Positions 19,397-30,257 of a DNA stretch of 64,000 nt are shown one piece after another. Location of the stretch: NCBI RefSeq assembly GCF_016724845.1, contig NZ_CP068082.1:1364001-1428000 (forward strand), given 5' to 3'. A model generated the notes under the pieces. That model had not been told where the DNA came from, ran no database searches, and saw only the letters and a program-made list of their open reading frames with translations. How positions within the stretch are numbered: the first letter of the stretch is position 1; every line of letters begins with the position of its first letter. Made by a program: the position numbers and the translations under genes. This DNA is from Sphingobacterium spiritivorum (lineage in GTDB: Bacteria; Bacteroidota; Bacteroidia; Sphingobacteriales; Sphingobacteriaceae).

Positions 19397-19444
19397 AAAA
19401 TTCGTTCAAATGCCGGATTTTTTGAAGTTTAATACCTTAAAAAT

Positions 19445-19474
19445 ATTGTTCTCCGAAAAAGAAGATTACATTTG
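19445..19474 (+). promoter_or_regulatory. Predicted maeB promoter
   Basis: -33 ATTG (19445-19448), 18-nt spacer, -7 TACATTTG (19467-19474), an exact TAnnTTTG match. The ATG follows about 40 nt later at 19517. Confidence 0.6.
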
Positions 19475-19516
19475 TAGCCTTAAATAAGTAAATAACTGAA
19501 ATAAGTATAGTGTATA

Positions 19517-21796
19517 ATGAGTAAAATTAATCGCAAGCAGGAAGCCTTAAACTACCATTCAAAAGGACGTCCGGGCAAGATCGAGGTAGTGCCTACAAAA
19601 CCTACGAATTCACAGAGAGATCTATCATTAGCATATTCCCCTGGTGTAGCAGAGCCATGTCTGGCTATCGCCGCTAACAAAGAAGATGCTTATAAATATA
19701 CAGCAAAAGGAAACCTTGTCGCAGTCATCAGTAACGGTACTGCAGTATTAGGTCTGGGTGACATCGGAGCACAAGCCGGAAAACCAGTAATGGAAGGTAA
19801 AGGTCTGTTGTTCAAAATATTTGCTGACATCGATGTTTTTGACATTGAGTTAGACACCAAAAATGTCGATGAGTTTGTCAATATCGTTAAAGCATTGGAA
19901 CCTACTTTCGGAGGTATCAATCTGGAAGATATCAAAGCTCCTGAATGTTTTGAAATCGAGAGACGTCTGAAAGCAGAAATGTCAATTCCTGTAATGCATG
20001 ATGATCAGCACGGTACAGCTATCATTTCGGGTGCGGCTCTGATCAATGCTTGTGAATTACAGCACAAAGATATTTCAGAAGTAAAGATCGTCGTTAACGG
20101 AGCGGGAGCAGCAGCGATCTCCTGTACAGGGATGTATATGTCTGTAGGTGCTAAAAAAGAGAACATCGTCATGCTGGACAGCAAAGGTGTAATCCGCAGT
20201 GACCGTGAGAATCTGGATAAAATGAAAGCAGAATTCGCGACAGACCGTGATATCCACACGCTGGCAGATGCATTGAAAAATGCAGATGTATTTATCGGCC
20301 TTTCTGCAGCAGACGTGATGACAGAAGAAATGCTGTTATCCATGGCAGACAAACCGATCGTACTGGCAATGGCTAATCCGAATCCGGAAATCGCTTATGA
20401 CCTGGCAGTAGCGACACGCTCAGATATTATCATGGGTACAGGCCGTTCAGATTATCCTAATCAGGTAAACAATGTACTTGGATTCCCATATATCTTCCGT
20501 GGTGCACTGGACGTAAGAGCAACAGGCATCAATGAAGCAATGAAAATTGCTGCCGTAAAAGCGATTGCTGATCTTGCAAAACAATCCGTTCCGGAAGCGG
20601 TAAATCAGGCGTACAATGCCAACAATTTAAAATTTGGTATAGACTATATCATTCCAAAACCAAACGACCCGAGATTGATTACGGAAGTTTCGGTAGCTGT
20701 AGCTAAAGCAGCAATAGAATCCGGTGTAGCCCGTATGCCAATCACAGACTGGGATAAATATAAAGAAGATTTGCGTCAGCGCATGGGGAAAGATGACCGC
20801 ATTATGCGCGATCTGACTATGGTGGCCAAACGTGATGCTAAGCGTGTTGTATTTGCTGAAGCAGATAATTATAAAATCCTTCGTGCAGCACAGATTGTCA
20901 AAGAAGAGGGTATTGCAGTTCCGATCTTATTAGGTAAAAAAGCTAAAATCAACAAATTGATTGATGATTATGCGCTGGAACTGGAAGGTGTGGAAATCAT
21001 AGATCCTGTAGAAGAAATCGAATCAGAACGTTATCAGAAATTTGCGGATCACCTGTACAAGAAAAGACAACGTCGCGGTCTTTCAAGACTGGATGCTGAA
21101 AAAATGTTACTGGATCGCAATTACTTCGGAGCAAGTCTGGTTGAATTTGGTGAAGCGGACACGCTTATCTCAGGTATGACCAAGAATTATGCGAAGACCA
21201 TCAGACCGGCACTTCATGTCATCGGTGCACAACCAGGCAGCAAGATCGCAGGTATGTATATGATGCTGACTGAAAAAGGACCTGTTTTCTTCGGAGATAC
21301 AACTGTAAATGTAGATCCTTGTCCGGAGGAGTTAGTCGATATCACAGTCTTATTGGACAAAGCTATCCGCAAGATGGGTATTGAGCCGCGTATTGCATTA
21401 TTGTCATACTCTAATTTCGGATCTAACGATGGTAAAACGCCTCAGAAAGTGCGTAAAGCAGCTCAGTTACTTCACGATCAATATCCGTCCATCATCGTAG
21501 ACGGTGATTTACAGGCAAACTTTGCTATGAACCCTGAATTACTGACAGCAAATTTCCCTTTCAGCAATCTAAACGGTCATGCCGCTAACACTTTAGTATT
21601 CCCTAATCTGGAGTCCGGAAATATCGCTTATAAACTGCTTCAGGAAATTGGAAATGCAGAAGCTGTAGGTCCTATCCTATTAGGTATGAACAAACCAGTA
21701 CACGTATTACAACTGGATAGTTCTGTTCGTGAGATTGTCAACATGGTGACTATCGCCGTAGTAGATGTACAATCTTACCAAAAAGGAAGACAATAA
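19517..21796 (+). CDS. maeB: NADP-dependent malic enzyme with phosphotransacetylase-like C-terminal domain
   Basis: Oxidative decarboxylation of malate to pyruvate, producing NADPH in the cytoplasm. 759 residues in the MaeB arrangement: a malic N-terminal domain (about 20-160; [13 protein letters not shown]), an NAD(P)-binding domain (about 165-410; [12 protein letters not shown]) and a PTA-like domain (about 430-755) thought to be regulatory rather than catalytic. The metal-site segment [10 protein letters not shown] is intact. It precedes ruvA and sprA in the same direction but is separated by its own terminator. Confidence 0.96.
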   Translation: MSKINRKQEALNYHSKGRPGKIEVVPTKPTNSQRDLSLAYSPGVAEPCLAIAANKEDAYKYTAKGNLVAVISNGTAVLGLGDIGAQAGKPVMEGKGLLFKIFADIDVFDIELDTKNVDEFVNIVKALEPTFGGINLEDIKAPECFEIERRLKAEMSIPVMHDDQHGTAIISGAALINACELQHKDISEVKIVVNGAGAAAISCTGMYMSVGAKKENIVMLDSKGVIRSDRENLDKMKAEFATDRDIHTLADALKNADVFIGLSAADVMTEEMLLSMADKPIVLAMANPNPEIAYDLAVATRSDIIMGTGRSDYPNQVNNVLGFPYIFRGALDVRATGINEAMKIAAVKAIADLAKQSVPEAVNQAYNANNLKFGIDYIIPKPNDPRLITEVSVAVAKAAIESGVARMPITDWDKYKEDLRQRMGKDDRIMRDLTMVAKRDAKRVVFAEADNYKILRAAQIVKEEGIAVPILLGKKAKINKLIDDYALELEGVEIIDPVEEIESERYQKFADHLYKKRQRRGLSRLDAEKMLLDRNYFGASLVEFGEADTLISGMTKNYAKTIRPALHVIGAQPGSKIAGMYMMLTEKGPVFFGDTTVNVDPCPEELVDITVLLDKAIRKMGIEPRIALLSYSNFGSNDGKTPQKVRKAAQLLHDQYPSIIVDGDLQANFAMNPELLTANFPFSNLNGHAANTLVFPNLESGNIAYKLLQEIGNAEAVGPILLGMNKPVHVLQLDSSVREIVNMVTIAVVDVQSYQKGRQ

Positions 21797-21805
21797 TATA
21801 ACCAT

Positions 21806-21851
21806 TGAAGACTGTCTGTCGCAAGAACTTTCAAATGGCAGGCAGTCTTCA
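21806..21851 (+). terminator. Terminator after maeB
   Basis: A 13-bp stem (TGAAGACTGTCTG / CAGGCAGTCTTCA, one G-U pair) with a 20-nt loop is followed by TTGCTTTT. It starts 10 bp past the maeB stop. Confidence 0.7.
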
Positions 21852-21916
21852 TTGCTTTTGAATATGGAAGATTAAAAACATACCTTTAGGTTTTTACTTT
21901 TGAATCTTACTTGAAT

Positions 21917-22501
21917 ATGTACGAATATTTTAACGGTAAATTAGTTTTTAAAGCCCCTACCCATGTTGTTTTAGACGTAAACGGGATCGGCTACTATATC
22001 CATATTTCACTCAATACCTTTGCACTGATCAAAGATCAGGAAAACTGTAAATTATTTATTTCATTCCAGGTACGTGAAGATTCGCAGACTCTCTTTGGTT
22101 TTGCGACAGAAGGCGAACGCCAATTGTTCGAACATCTCATATCCGTATCCGGCATAGGTCCCAATACGGGTCGTATGATCCTCTCCTCCATCACTCCCGA
22201 AGAAATCCAGTCTGCTATTATTAACGGACAGGTGGCAGTGATCCAAAAAATAAAAGGAATCGGCCCCAAAACAGCGCAACGTCTGATTCTGGAATTACAG
22301 GATAAACTCAAGAAACAAGGCCCGGATGCTCTTATTTCTCCTGTCGCAACCAAGCAGTCCGTACCGGAGGAAGCACTCAGTGCACTCATCATGCTCGGAT
22401 TTGTTAAAAATCAGGCCGAGAAGGTTTTAAATACCATTATTAACACAGAACCTGACCTTTCTGTTGAACAACTTATAAAACTAGCCTTAAAACGTTTGTA
22501 G
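21917..22501 (+). CDS. ruvA: Holliday junction branch migration protein RuvA
   Basis: 194-residue DNA-binding subunit of the RuvAB branch-migration motor. An N-terminal OB fold (MYEYFNGKLV..), a tandem helix-hairpin-helix core (VSGIGPNTGRMIL and IKGIGPKTAQRLILEL) and a C-terminal RuvB-binding three-helix domain (EEALSALIMLGF) are all present. ATG at 21917 gives the usual RuvA N-terminus; a TTG two codons earlier is less likely. It lies between maeB and sprA, 161 bp before sprA. Confidence 0.96.
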   Translation: MYEYFNGKLVFKAPTHVVLDVNGIGYYIHISLNTFALIKDQENCKLFISFQVREDSQTLFGFATEGERQLFEHLISVSGIGPNTGRMILSSITPEEIQSAIINGQVAVIQKIKGIGPKTAQRLILELQDKLKKQGPDALISPVATKQSVPEEALSALIMLGFVKNQAEKVLNTIINTEPDLSVEQLIKLALKRL

Positions 22502-22573
22502 GCTTATCTCTACACTTAATTAAACCCACATACCTATTATTCATTATGTTTCTCATAACTAAGAATATAATGG

Positions 22574-22604
22574 TTGCTTTGTTATATAAAATAGTTGATA
22601 TTTG
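22574..22604 (+). promoter_or_regulatory. Possible sprA promoter
   Basis: TTG (22574-22576), a 20-nt spacer, then GATATTTG (22597-22604), one base from TAnnTTTG. It lies in the ruvA-sprA gap, about 58 nt before the sprA start. Confidence 0.35.
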
Positions 22605-22662
22605 CATAATAGTTATATAACGAGATCAATTAATCTGTTGTGAAAAATTTAACGGCTGCCAT

Positions 22663-25600
22663 TTGAAGACAAACATTTACGCTTTAATCTTTGCTATTTC
22701 CCTGATTTTTTTATGCGGGCAAACAAATGGGCAAACCATTCGTCCTGCGCAGAAAGAGCAGGATTCTACTGCTATTCCTTACCGGTTTAAGGATCATCCG
22801 TTTTTGAATATTCATAAACAATACAATCCGTTTTCTCTGGAGCACCCGAACAATATCAAACGGGAAATTATTTATGACACCAAGTCCGGACAATATATCA
22901 TCAAAGAAAATCTGGGAGCCAAACAATATCGTCCGCCTCTGTATCTGACCCTTCCTGAATTCCGTGACTATGAAGCCAGACGATCACAGAAAAATTACTG
23001 GGAAGAATTAGCAGACAAAAATCTGGCAGAAGAACGCCGTCGTCGTCTGTTTCCGGTTATCGAAATCGAAAGTCCGGCTTTTGAACGTATTTTCGGTGGA
23101 AATAAAATCGATCTTATTCCACGTGGAAGCGCGGATATTACCCTCATGGGACAATATAATAACAATGCGAATCCCATGTTTGATGAAACAAGACGCAAGC
23201 AATGGGGTTTTGACTTTGACCAGCAGATCAATATGAACCTAACCGGTCATATCGGTACACGTGTAAAGATCAACGCCAATTTTAATTCGACAGCACAGTT
23301 TGATTTTGAAAATCAGATACGTTTTGACTATGTAGCTAAAGACGATGATATCTTACGCCGCCTGGAAATCGGTAATGTCTCCATGCCTCTCAACTCTACA
23401 CTTATTCAGGGTGTACAATCCTTATTCGGGGTAAAGGCACAACTTCAATTCGGACGTCTCAATTTCACAGGATTACTCTCACAACAGCGTTCCAGACAAA
23501 AAGAGATTACCATTACAAACGGTGCTCAGGAAAGTGAATATACCTTACAGGCCGACAACTACGAAGCCAATCAGCACTATTTCTTGTCTCAATACTTCAG
23601 AGAAAATTATAACCGTACGCTGGCTCTTGCTCCTATTATCAATACCAACATCAATATTTCGCAGGTGGAGGTATGGTTAAGCAACCGTTCCAATTCCTAT
23701 GAAGATGCCCGTGATGTCATGGCCTTGATGGATTTAGGAGAATATCAACCTTATAATAACCTCATCAGCCCGGGAAGTTCGAGACTCCCTTCCACCGGTA
23801 TTCCGAATGAAAACAGTGCAACCGTATCCAACAACCTGCTGTCTTTATTAGGCGATAACGGCCGCCAGTCAAACGGGACATTTGTTCAGAGTTTTTTTGC
23901 CGGTTCAGGAGCAAACGACAACTATGCCAAGATGACTTACGCACGTAAGCTGATTGAGAACAGAGACTTTACCATAGACAGAAAACTCGGATATATTTCC
24001 TTAAATCTTCCGCTCAATGCAGATCAGGTTCTCTCCGTAGCGTATCGTTATACGGCAAACGGCAGAGAATATCAGGTGGGTGAATTCAGTACCGATATTC
24101 CGGTGACGCCCTCCAATCCGAAGATGCTGTATACAAAATTATTGAAGAACGAGACCTTAAAACCCAAGCTGCCAATCTGGGACCTGATGATGAAAAACAT
24201 CTATGCTCTCGGTGCTTACAATGTCTCCAATTCAAACTTTATCCTGCAAATCTACCGTACAGAAGACGAAACAGGAACAGAACGACCAGCGATCTATGAA
24301 GGGCAGCGAACGGCGGAAAAAACATGGCTTGAACTGACAGGTCTCGACCGGCTCAATCAACAACAGGCACAGTCCCCTGACGGATATTTCGACTATCTGG
24401 AAAATATTACCATTGAACCTAAAAAAGGAAAATTAATCTTCCCTGTCGTCGAACCATTCGGCCGGGATCTCGCAAGCCAGTTTATCACAGGGTCTGAACA
24501 GGCACTGATTGATAAATACACCTATCCGGAACTATATGACTCGACCAAAGTTATAGCTCAACAGCAATTTCCAAACAAAAACAGATACCGCATAAAAGGA
24601 AGATACAATTCGGCAATGGGCACGGAATACCAAATCGGTGCTTACAACATTACGAGAGGTTCTATTCAGGTCATGGCAGGCGGAGCTCTTCTGCAGGAAG
24701 GTGTAGACTATACGATCGACTATGAGATAGGACGTCTTCGTATACTCAATGAAGCACTGATGCTCTCCGGGCAACCGATACGGGTGACTGTAGAAGATGA
24801 TGCCATGTTCAATCTTCAGCAAAAGACATTGATGGGCGGGCGGTTTGATTACCTCGTGAATGACCAGCTTCAGGTAGGTGCCACGATTATGAACCTGACC
24901 GAAAAGCCTTTGACAGAAAAAGTGAATATTGGTGAAGAACCAATGTCCAACACCATGTTGGGAGCAGATCTGACCTATAATGCTCCTTCCAGATGGCTGA
25001 CCCGTATGGTGGATAAACTGCCATTCCTGAGTACCAAAGAAGAATCCAATATATCCTTCTACGGAGAGTTTGCAAAATTGATACCCGGACACCCCAGAGG
25101 ACTGGATACCCAGAACGGAACTACAGGAACGACCTACATAGATGATTTTGAAAACAGTGTGTCTTACATTGACCTCAAAAATCAGTATAGCTGGCAGATC
25201 TCCGGAACTCCACGCCTCTTTACAGAATCCAATCTCAGTGACGATCTCCGGTACGGATATAATCGCGCATTATTGGCGGTATATAACATTGACCCGATTT
25301 TTTACCGGAATAACAGCCTTACACCAACCAATATCACGACTGCCGAACTAAGTGATCACCGTGTACGAGAGGTCGGAGAAAAAGAGGTATTCCCTAATAA
25401 AGATACACGCTCCGGCCAGAATGACTGGTTACAGACATTGGATTTTGCCTATTATCCTAATCTGAGAGGCCCGTACAACTATACAACTACAGGAGTAAAT
25501 GCAGACGGTACATTAGCCAATCCGAAAAGCCGCTGGGGGGGTATGTTCAGAAAGATCGACAATACAGATTTCGAAGCTCAGAATATCGAATTCTTAGAAA

Positions 25601-28600
25601 TGTGGATGATGGATCCTGTGCTGACAAACCCAAATAAAGATGGCGGTGACATTTACTTCAATCTGGGTAACATATCAGAAGATATTCTAAAAGACGGTCG
25701 CAAATCTCTTGAAAATGCATTATCTCCGGTAGGAGATCTGTCTCAGGTAGATCAGACCAATTGGGGACGTGTTACGAAAAACCAACCGGTTATTCAGGCA
25801 TTTGACAGCGATAGCGAAAGTCGTCAACGTCAGGATGTCGGTCTGGACGGACTGAGTGACGCCGACGAGTCATCATTTCATGGCAGTTTCTTATCACAGC
25901 TTCAGGGAGTATTAAATCCTACAGCTTTAGCCGAAATACAGAATGACCCTTCCAGTGACAACTACATGTACTTCCGTAGTCAGCAAATGGACCAGCAATC
26001 AGCAGGAATACTGAAAAGGTACCAGCGTTACAACGGTGTCGACGGTAACTCCAAAACAAATGAACAATCCCAACGTGACTTTGGCGTACCGACTTCGGCC
26101 AGTACATTACTTCCTGACGGAGAAGATGTAAACCGGGACAACAATATGAATGAGATCGACGAGTACTACCAGTACCGCATCTCCATCAGACAACAGGATA
26201 TGATTGTAGGTCAAAATCATATCGTAGATGAACAAACCACAAAAGTAACTCTGGCTAATGGCCAGCAGCAGGATATCAAATGGTATAAGTTCCGTATTCC
26301 ATTGACACAATATGAAAGCAAATTCGGGGATGTACAGGATTTCAAATCAATCCGTTTCATCCGTACCTTCATGACCAACTTTACAGATACGGCAATAGTG
26401 CGTCTCGCCAAACTTCAGTTTGTAAAAGGAGAATGGAGAAGATACAATCCGGAAAACAACCCTTCCAAAGTCATCAGTGATTACTCAATGGGTGTCGTTG
26501 CTTCTGATAACTCTATTTTCGATGTAGCCAATATCAATGTCGAAGAAAACGGAAAAAGAGATCCTATACCGTACATACAGCCTCCGGGCATCAACAGACA
26601 GGTCGACTGGAGCAACAACAATTACAATGTAAGACTGAATGAACAAGCCCTTAGTCTCGACGTGATCAATCTCCGTGACGGGTATGGCCGCGGAACATTC
26701 AAGACCACTTCGCATGACTTCAGACCATATGGCCGTATTGAAATGTTTATCCATGCAGAAGGAATGAACCTCAGGAATGGAGATGCACGTGCATTTCTGC
26801 GTGTGGGGACTGATGATAAATACAACTACTACGAATACGATATGCCATTGGCCGTCACGCCATATGGCGCGACCTCACCGGATCTGATCTGGCCAAATGA
26901 AAACCGGATGAATATCCAGATCCGTTTATTCCAGGATGCCAAGATGGCCCGTAGCAAAGCAACATTAAACGGTCAGCCCTGGCCGCTGGATGTGCCATTT
27001 GAATATATGGATGGCAACAATCGTATTGTTGTATTGGGAGCTCCGGATATCAGTAAAGTCCGCTATTATATGATGGGGGTACGAAACCCTTTAAAAGGCA
27101 GTTCGACCAGTAACTCCGCCGATGATGGAAGCAACATTACAGGATCATTCTGGTTTAATGAACTTCGCCTTACAGACTTTGATGATAAAGGGGGCTGGGC
27201 AGCGACAGCTCGTCTGAATCTAAAACTTGCAGATTTTGCAAACGTCTCTGTATCGGGAACTAAATCTACAATTGGGTTCGGATTCCTATCTCAACGAATG
27301 AATGAACGCCGTCGTTCGGAAGATCTGTATTTTGACCTGATGTCTAATGCTGAACTGGGAAAATTTTTCCCTAGAAGTTACGGACTGGTCATACCGTTTT
27401 ATTTCAGCTATTCTAAACAGACATCTACTCCGGAATACAATCCCTTGAATCCGGATATCGAACTGAACTCTGCATTAGCCAATATGTCGCGTAATCAGCA
27501 GGATTCATTAATGAGACTGGTGCAAGACTATACAACGCGTAAGAGTTTCAGTCTGACCAATGTGCGTAAGATCAGGACTAACAACGAGAAGCCGATCAGA
27601 CCATGGGACATTGAAAACTTCAGTGCGACATACGCTTACTCAGCATACAATCACAGAGATTTCTCAGTAGCCTCCTCTATTCAGCGTAACTATCGCGCAG
27701 CATTGGACTACAACTACAGTAATCCTTCTGTCAAGTTTATAGAGCCTTTCAAGAATGTCATTAAATCCGATTACCTCAAACTGATTAAAGACATCAATTT
27801 TAACCTTGTTCCATCGCTGATCAATTTCAGAATAGATGTAAATCGGGTATACAGTGAAAATACAATCCGGGATAATACTTCTGACAACGTATTACCGACA
27901 TTGTACAATAAAAACTTCAACATGAGCCGTATCTACGGAATCAGCTGGGATCTGAGCAAATCCCTGCGTCTGGATTTCAATGCGACGAACTACTCCATCA
28001 TTGATGAACCAGATGGCCGGCTGAATGGAATAAAAAGAGATACCATGTGGAACAACTTCTGGAAAATGGGAAGAACCACAGATTACAACCACATGTTGAA
28101 TATTGCATATACGTTGCCAATCTCCAAACTACCTTACATGGATTGGGTGAATGTGATAACCCGGTACGGAGCACAGTTTACATGGCAAAGTGAACCTTTA
28201 TTATCGCTGCGCAGCCCGGATATAAATGTAGGTAACAGTATTCAGAATAACCGCACAATACAGATCAACCCATCGCTGAATATGGTTGGTCTCTATAACA
28301 AATTTGGGTTTATCAGACGTAATTCAGGACGTAATGCAAAAGGTTCAAAAGCCTTCTTTATTCAGCTCCTGACTTCTATCCGCAAGATTGACGGGGCCTA
28401 TACTAAAATGGAGGGAACCTACCTGCCTGGGTATCTTCCGAAAACAAAAGCTTTTGGTTATGATTTTGAAGCCAATGCTCCGGGCTGGGGATTCCTGTTC
28501 GGTAGCCAAAGCGATATCCTGCAGAAAGCCATCAACAATAACTGGTTATCAACAGATTCTCTGCAGACCCAATTGTTTACACGGTCATTTGCAGAAAACC

Positions 28601-29688
28601 TCTCTCTGGTCGCCAACCTCGAACCTATCAAGGGACTTCGGATAGATCTTACAGCTGCCCGTACAGATAACTATAACTATACAGCTACTGTTCAATATAA
28701 TTCCGGATCAGGAACATTTGAGCGTGTTACGCCATTTACAACAGGTAACTACAGCATTACGCAGATCGCCATTACGACAGCATTCAAAAACCATCAGGAC
28801 CTGTTCCAAAAATTTGAAGAAAACCGGATGGTCACCTCCCAACGACTTGCCCAGACCAATGCAAACTCTGTAGGACAAAGTGCAGATTTCTATGCCGATG
28901 GTTATGGAAAAGCACAGCAAGACGTAGTCGTGAATGCATTCTTATCTACTTACCTTGGAAAAGATATCAATAAAAATAAGCTGAGCAGTATCCCCCGTAC
29001 ACCGCTTCCTAACTGGCGCGTCAGCTATAACGGACTAGGCAAACTGCCTGGGTTGAGTGATGTATTCTCATCCCTTACGGTTCTGCATAGCTATGCTTCG
29101 CAATATACAATCAGCGGATACAGCTCCGTGATACGCTATGAAGAAAATGCAGGTGCACCTTCAGAAAGAGATATCAATAACAACTTCCTGCCTAAAAATC
29201 AGTTCCAGCAGATCTCCATCATTGATCAGTTTGTACCACTCGTAGGTTTGGATGCACGATTCAAAAACAATATATCAGCAACATCAGAATACCGCAAAAA
29301 CCGTAATGTGAACTTCAGTCTGCAGAATAGTCAGATGGCTATATTGACCGAAGAAGCTTTTGTACTGGGAGTCGGATTCAGAAAGAACAACTTCAGATTG
29401 CCGTTCGGATGGTTCAGTGACAGAAAGATGAATAATGATCTTAACTTTAAGCTGGACGTAGCGATCAATGATCGCAAAACACTGGTCTACAGATCTGACC
29501 TCAACCGTTCGGAAGTATCTGCAGGTAATAAGAGTATCAGCTTCAACCCAACTTTAGATTATATGCTGAATCAGACCTACAATATACGCCTGTTCCTCAA
29601 TACGAATTCCGTAAGGCCATATACTTCTCAGAATTATGCAACATCATACACCAACTTTGGTATCAACCTAAGAGTGATGTTCCAATAA
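22663..29688 (+). CDS. sprA: Type IX secretion / gliding-motility outer-membrane translocon protein SprA (Sov)
   Basis: 2341-residue protein, the size class of SprA, whose very large beta-barrel forms the outer-membrane channel of the type IX secretion system. A signal peptide (about 1-23) is followed by repeated SprA-family beta-rich segments such as DLIPRGSADITLMGQYNNN and YNRALLAVYNIDPIFY, and the chain ends in FGINLRVMFQ as expected for an outer-membrane protein. The start is TTG: the signal peptide begins exactly there and no in-frame ATG exists back to the upstream stop at 22618. The neighbour ruvA agrees with known Bacteroidota gene order. A strong terminator follows. Confidence 0.95.
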   Translation: MKTNIYALIFAISLIFLCGQTNGQTIRPAQKEQDSTAIPYRFKDHPFLNIHKQYNPFSLEHPNNIKREIIYDTKSGQYIIKENLGAKQYRPPLYLTLPEFRDYEARRSQKNYWEELADKNLAEERRRRLFPVIEIESPAFERIFGGNKIDLIPRGSADITLMGQYNNNANPMFDETRRKQWGFDFDQQINMNLTGHIGTRVKINANFNSTAQFDFENQIRFDYVAKDDDILRRLEIGNVSMPLNSTLIQGVQSLFGVKAQLQFGRLNFTGLLSQQRSRQKEITITNGAQESEYTLQADNYEANQHYFLSQYFRENYNRTLALAPIINTNINISQVEVWLSNRSNSYEDARDVMALMDLGEYQPYNNLISPGSSRLPSTGIPNENSATVSNNLLSLLGDNGRQSNGTFVQSFFAGSGANDNYAKMTYARKLIENRDFTIDRKLGYISLNLPLNADQVLSVAYRYTANGREYQVGEFSTDIPVTPSNPKMLYTKLLKNETLKPKLPIWDLMMKNIYALGAYNVSNSNFILQIYRTEDETGTERPAIYEGQRTAEKTWLELTGLDRLNQQQAQSPDGYFDYLENITIEPKKGKLIFPVVEPFGRDLASQFITGSEQALIDKYTYPELYDSTKVIAQQQFPNKNRYRIKGRYNSAMGTEYQIGAYNITRGSIQVMAGGALLQEGVDYTIDYEIGRLRILNEALMLSGQPIRVTVEDDAMFNLQQKTLMGGRFDYLVNDQLQVGATIMNLTEKPLTEKVNIGEEPMSNTMLGADLTYNAPSRWLTRMVDKLPFLSTKEESNISFYGEFAKLIPGHPRGLDTQNGTTGTTYIDDFENSVSYIDLKNQYSWQISGTPRLFTESNLSDDLRYGYNRALLAVYNIDPIFYRNNSLTPTNITTAELSDHRVREVGEKEVFPNKDTRSGQNDWLQTLDFAYYPNLRGPYNYTTTGVNADGTLANPKSRWGGMFRKIDNTDFEAQNIEFLEMWMMDPVLTNPNKDGGDIYFNLGNISEDILKDGRKSLENALSPVGDLSQVDQTNWGRVTKNQPVIQAFDSDSESRQRQDVGLDGLSDADESSFHGSFLSQLQGVLNPTALAEIQNDPSSDNYMYFRSQQMDQQSAGILKRYQRYNGVDGNSKTNEQSQRDFGVPTSASTLLPDGEDVNRDNNMNEIDEYYQYRISIRQQDMIVGQNHIVDEQTTKVTLANGQQQDIKWYKFRIPLTQYESKFGDVQDFKSIRFIRTFMTNFTDTAIVRLAKLQFVKGEWRRYNPENNPSKVISDYSMGVVASDNSIFDVANINVEENGKRDPIPYIQPPGINRQVDWSNNNYNVRLNEQALSLDVINLRDGYGRGTFKTTSHDFRPYGRIEMFIHAEGMNLRNGDARAFLRVGTDDKYNYYEYDMPLAVTPYGATSPDLIWPNENRMNIQIRLFQDAKMARSKATLNGQPWPLDVPFEYMDGNNRIVVLGAPDISKVRYYMMGVRNPLKGSSTSNSADDGSNITGSFWFNELRLTDFDDKGGWAATARLNLKLADFANVSVSGTKSTIGFGFLSQRMNERRRSEDLYFDLMSNAELGKFFPRSYGLVIPFYFSYSKQTSTPEYNPLNPDIELNSALANMSRNQQDSLMRLVQDYTTRKSFSLTNVRKIRTNNEKPIRPWDIENFSATYAYSAYNHRDFSVASSIQRNYRAALDYNYSNPSVKFIEPFKNVIKSDYLKLIKDINFNLVPSLINFRIDVNRVYSENTIRDNTSDNVLPTLYNKNFNMSRIYGISWDLSKSLRLDFNATNYSIIDEPDGRLNGIKRDTMWNNFWKMGRTTDYNHMLNIAYTLPISKLPYMDWVNVITRYGAQFTWQSEPLLSLRSPDINVGNSIQNNRTIQINPSLNMVGLYNKFGFIRRNSGRNAKGSKAFFIQLLTSIRKIDGAYTKMEGTYLPGYLPKTKAFGYDFEANAPGWGFLFGSQSDILQKAINNNWLSTDSLQTQLFTRSFAENLSLVANLEPIKGLRIDLTAARTDNYNYTATVQYNSGSGTFERVTPFTTGNYSITQIAITTAFKNHQDLFQKFEENRMVTSQRLAQTNANSVGQSADFYADGYGKAQQDVVVNAFLSTYLGKDINKNKLSSIPRTPLPNWRVSYNGLGKLPGLSDVFSSLTVLHSYASQYTISGYSSVIRYEENAGAPSERDINNNFLPKNQFQQISIIDQFVPLVGLDARFKNNISATSEYRKNRNVNFSLQNSQMAILTEEAFVLGVGFRKNNFRLPFGWFSDRKMNNDLNFKLDVAINDRKTLVYRSDLNRSEVSAGNKSISFNPTLDYMLNQTYNIRLFLNTNSVRPYTSQNYATSYTNFGINLRVMFQ

Positions 29689-29704
29689 CGATAATAATAT
29701 CAAT

Positions 29705-29745
29705 ACACAAATGGGATTGTTATTCTGTAACAATCCCATTTGTGT
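29705..29745 (+). terminator. Strong terminator after sprA
   Basis: An 18-bp perfect stem starting ACACAAATGGGATTG with a 5-nt loop ends in TTTT, 17 bp after the sprA stop. It isolates the PUL from sprA. Confidence 0.85.
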
Positions 29746-29839
29746 TTTATTATTCCTGTTGTCACAATATTTCAACTGCTGATTACCGGTATTCATACAA
29801 TTATAGCCATCTATAACTACATCGTTTTCGCAAAAAAGA

Positions 29840-29871
29840 TTTGCTGTAAAAGAAAAATTAATATATAATTG
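29840..29871 (+). promoter_or_regulatory. Predicted susC promoter
   Basis: -33 TTTG (29840-29843), 20-nt spacer, -7 TATAATTG (29864-29871), one base from TAnnTTTG. The last two bases of the box are the first two of operator O2. Confidence 0.65.
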
Positions 29872-29883
29872 CAATCGGTTGCA
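29870..29883. promoter_or_regulatory. LacI-family operator O2 (susC)
   Basis: TGCAATCGGTTGCA matches TGCAAnCGnTTGCA at all fixed positions and overlaps the end of the -7 box, a position suited to repression. It is identical to the site at 36724. The rest of the 29689-30257 gap holds the sprA terminator and a leader of about 380 nt with a small TTTTCA/TGAAAA inverted repeat at 30100-30116; no other gene was seen. Confidence 0.85.
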
Positions 29884-30257
29884 CTAAACAAAATAAACCA
29901 ATTATATCACTCATTTTTAATAATTATCGGGAATGGTAAAAATAAGTACATCATGACATTATACTTATTGACCGGACTTGTTTCTCGTATCTTATATACA
30001 GATATCAACAATATAAATAAGTATAAACAGCTTTATTATTGATACAAATTGCACAATAATAAAAGCAGGACCATTTCACAGATACATCAAAAAATGATCT
30101 TTTCAAAGTATGAAAAGTGAAATTCGTGATAACATATATAACCAATACCATATTAACGATTAGTATTATGAGCCAAAAAAAACACCTAAAACATGAGATA
30201 TCCTCAAGATTACTCAACAGACAATTTGCAAGTGGCCATAAAATTGTCACTTCAAAT

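Larger units (their letters stand above)
29817..29883 (+). repeat. Duplicated promoter module, copy 1 (before susC)
   Basis: This 67-bp block aligns without gaps to 36671-36737. The first 17 bases (29817-29833, CTACATCGTTTTCGCAA) are identical, the -33 TTTG, the -7 box and the 14-bp operator occupy the same offsets, and the AT-rich spacer varies. The conserved left part may be an activator site placed 9 nt before the -33 element. Confidence 0.8.
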
